Positions 62,410-64,000 of a stretch of 64,000 bases of DNA are shown in pieces. The notes beneath the pieces were generated by a model. That model ran no database searches. It was not told where the DNA came from and worked only from the letters and a program-made list of their open reading frames with translations. Origin of the DNA: Pelagomonas calceolata (Eukaryota; Sar; Pelagophyceae; Pelagomonadales; Pelagomonadaceae); assembly GCA_918797485.1 (NCBI GenBank), contig CAKKNE010000005.1, positions 4,154,001-4,218,000 of the forward strand, written 5' to 3'. Within the stretch, counting starts at the first letter, position 1, and every line of letters begins with the position of its first letter. A program made the position numbers and the translations under genes.

Positions 62410-62432
62410 GCTAGTGTCTTACATACGCTAGC
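62410..62432 (-). promoter_or_regulatory. Promoter dyad motif, site 11
   Basis: Reverse complement GCTAGCG, TAT, then GTAAGACACTAGC. 106 bp from 62303 (-) and 51 bp from 62484 (+), the shortest spacing. Confidence 0.75.
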
Positions 62433-62483
62433 TAGCCGAGCAAAAACAAAAACACAGCGTGAGGATGGGCGAATAGATGCGAA

Positions 62484-63260
62484 ATGGCGGAGATAAAGCC
62501 GTCGTTCCCTTCCTCTCTGCCGCCGCAGCTCGTGATAACTTGGCTGCCGCTGCGCGATATCTCTTCTGCACTGTGCGCGTCCTCTTCCTGGCGCGGTGCT
62601 AGTGAGCCGGTCTTTAAGGTCGTCGCGGAACGCAATGGTCTCACGCGCGGCACGGATTCATGGCGAGGTGGCGTGCTGAGGCACCCTACCTGGTCTCGTT
62701 CCAAGCCGGCCCGGCAGCAGTACAGATGGCCTGAGTTTACCGGTCCGAGGACGGTCACTAATGAAGTCGCTGAGCGTGATTTCTACTTTGTCGCCAACAG
62801 CATTCGGGTACCGCTACACAGGATGGCTCGATTTCGTGTGCAAATGAAGAAAGAGGAATTGAGGACTACGGATGGATGTGGCTTTGCCTTACTCTCGGGC
62901 AGCGGCGCAATCAAGCGTGCGTATGTGTGGAACAGCAACGGCAACGATTATACAGGCATTGGCAGCCCTCTTCTTGGAAGAATCGAAACGTTCTCTTTCA
63001 AAAATAAGCGCATCAAAAGTGGCCAGACGCTGCTTGTTAGCGTCTGGAACGTACCGCCCTACCACTTCCACGCGACGCTCGAGCGCGTGGAAGAGGATGG
63101 AAGTCTCTCTGAAATAGCGACAGAACGCGACAGAGCGCGATATTTCAGCGTGGATGATAGTGATGAAGAGGATGGACCTTTCGTCCTGGCTCCATTGGTT
63201 CGTCTGTTTACAGGCTCATCCGCGACGCTGGGCTTGTATGAGCCACTGGCACATGAATAA
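62484..63260 (+). CDS. F-box-like protein
   Basis: 258 residues from ATG 62484. The N-terminus fits an F-box: SLPPQLVITWLPLRDISSALCASSSWRGASEPVF, with Leu-Pro start and the WRxxx end. The rest is beta-rich and polar (DFYFVANSIRVPLHRMARFRVQM, FSFKNKRIKSGQTLLVSVWNV), ending in an acidic DDSDEEDGPF and a hydrophobic helix. F-box proteins bring substrates to SCF ubiquitin ligases. GC content is visibly lower than in neighbouring genes. A dyad motif lies 51 bp upstream. Confidence 0.62.
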   Translation: MAEIKPSFPSSLPPQLVITWLPLRDISSALCASSSWRGASEPVFKVVAERNGLTRGTDSWRGGVLRHPTWSRSKPARQQYRWPEFTGPRTVTNEVAERDFYFVANSIRVPLHRMARFRVQMKKEELRTTDGCGFALLSGSGAIKRAYVWNSNGNDYTGIGSPLLGRIETFSFKNKRIKSGQTLLVSVWNVPPYHFHATLERVEEDGSLSEIATERDRARYFSVDDSDEEDGPFVLAPLVRLFTGSSATLGLYEPLAHE

Positions 63261-63272
63261 GAAATACTATTG

Positions 63273-64000
63273 TTATGAATCAACCCCCCAAAGCCGCCCA
63301 ATCTCCGCGCCAACCTCCGCGAACGCCTCCCGCTCCAACAACGAGGCGCGCCAAGCAAGCGTCGCCGGCCGCGGCGCCGCCGCGACCGACCCTGAGAGAG
63401 GCGCCGCGCCGCACGCGTGGGCGCATTCGACGATGGGAAACGCGAAGGCGTCGGCTAGAGAAGGAAACCCCGGCGCCAGATCGCCATTCGCGAGCGTCTC
63501 CTCGACCGTCGCGAGGGCCGCCGCGAGTTCGGCGGTAAGCGCGGTGTCAAGGGGCGCATTACAATCGCGGCACCGCTCCAGTGCTAAGGTTCGTTCGACC
63601 GGAGGCAGCGGCGCCAGCGCGTACTCGATACCGCCCCGTTCCAACAAGCGCCGCGGCCCAACATACAAAGCGTAGAGGCGCTGGAGCACGTCGCCGTCGA
63701 CGGATCGCGCCCAGTGCATCCACCGCTTGATGGAGACTGCCGCGTCCAGGCTATCGCCAAGGCGCCCGTTTGAGAGCTGTGTGGCGACGGCGAGCGCCCC
63801 GGCGACGGCCTCACCACCACCAAGCAACAGAGGCAGCCGCGCGCAGCCGCCGGCGAGGGCGCCGCACGCCGCCAGCGCGTCGGGCGTCGGGGCGAGGCGC
63901 TCGAGCGAGGGCGCGTCGAGCGTCAGGACCGTCACGTTGTCCCCGAGCTCGCGCGCCGCGATTCTGACGGCGAAGCACGTGGCCGCCGCCGCGTCGACGA
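63273..64000 (-). CDS. GST-like protein, C-terminal part (start outside window)
   Basis: The frame stays open to the end of the window, giving at least 242 residues; stop TAA at 63273-63275. The section LPLLLGGGEAVAGALAVATQLSNGRLGDSLDAAVSIKRWMHWARS has the N-domain end and helix start of a glutathione S-transferase fold, and LERCRDCNAPLDTALTAELAAAL plus ALATVEETLANGDLAPGFPSLADAF the C-domain pattern (family phrase LxxLExxL..YLAGxxxSLADxA). It could be a GST, a metaxin or an aminoacyl-tRNA synthetase-associated GST domain. Convergent with the F-box-like gene, 12 bp apart. Confidence 0.55.
   Translation of the reverse strand, partial: VDAAAATCFAVRIAARELGDNVTVLTLDAPSLERLAPTPDALAACGALAGGCARLPLLLGGGEAVAGALAVATQLSNGRLGDSLDAAVSIKRWMHWARSVDGDVLQRLYALYVGPRRLLERGGIEYALAPLPPVERTLALERCRDCNAPLDTALTAELAAALATVEETLANGDLAPGFPSLADAFAFPIVECAHACGAAPLSGSVAAAPRPATLAWRASLLEREAFAEVGAEIGRLWGVDS

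Noticed and set aside
4967-62432. Interpreting the GCTAGCG dyads as ends of inserted transposons
   Set aside because: Neighbouring copies are not paired around common sequence and show no flanking duplications; their fixed position ahead of starts fits a promoter role better. The repeat pair at 4840 and 11641 leaves the question partly open.
1-64000. tRNA, rRNA and CRISPR arrays
   Set aside because: Visual search for B-box-like GGTTCGA found only copies inside genes (for example 1887, 58767) without a cloverleaf context; no spaced identical repeats of CRISPR type.

Overview
This is nuclear DNA of a small-genomed, GC-rich photosynthetic eukaryote, most likely a stramenopile alga of the pelagophyte type (Aureococcus or a relative). 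The reasons are eukaryotic-only genes (3R-MYB, BCS1, P5A ATPase, FAM98, MRTO4), a plastid presequence with a classic AAFVAP core (48483-49130), MYND, LRR, C2 and sulfotransferase families, and above all its introns. I reconstruct 24 introns in 14 of about 40 genes; every spliced gene then gives one uninterrupted reading frame. Nearly all the introns look like introners, short non-autonomous DNA transposons that became introns, a phenomenon established in Aureococcus and Micromonas. The species is an inference.

Layout. 1-13.4 kb: end of an ABCG transporter, an ISG12-like protein, a sulfotransferase, a PLAC8-like protein, a 2-oxoglutarate-oxygenase-like protein, a gene-poor stretch (6.2-8.1 kb), a large unknown secreted protein, a cyclic phosphodiesterase and MRTO4. 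13.9-19.5 kb: a nine-exon gene for seven C2 domains plus ankyrin repeats. 19.5-23.3 kb: small genes including DoxX. 23.5-28 kb: valyl-tRNA synthetase fused to an eEF1B nucleotide-exchange domain. 28-36 kb: a Cys-rich receptor-like protein, BCS1, a glycosyltransferase-sulfotransferase fusion, 3R-MYB. 36-46 kb: a plastid ferredoxin-like protein, a voltage-sensor cyclase, a PPEF-like phosphatase. 46-53 kb: an S1/WW RNA-binding protein, a plastid protein and a P5A ATPase. 53-64 kb: MYND, RING and LRR proteins, glutaryl-CoA dehydrogenase, FAM98, a UbiA prenyltransferase, an F-box-like protein and a partial GST-like gene.

Organisation. Genes alternate strand almost strictly. Sixteen convergent pairs end between 123 bp apart and 4 bp overlapping, and most divergent pairs share short promoters. 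Eleven promoters (and perhaps a twelfth) carry a near-palindromic 23-25 bp motif, GCTAGCG then 3-5 bases then GTAA(G/C)ACACTAGC, 51-268 bp from start codons and never inside a gene. I regard this motif, the ValRS-eEF1B fusion and the introner signature (donor G[T/C] repeated as the first two bases of the next exon in 24 of 24 introns) as the most notable things here.
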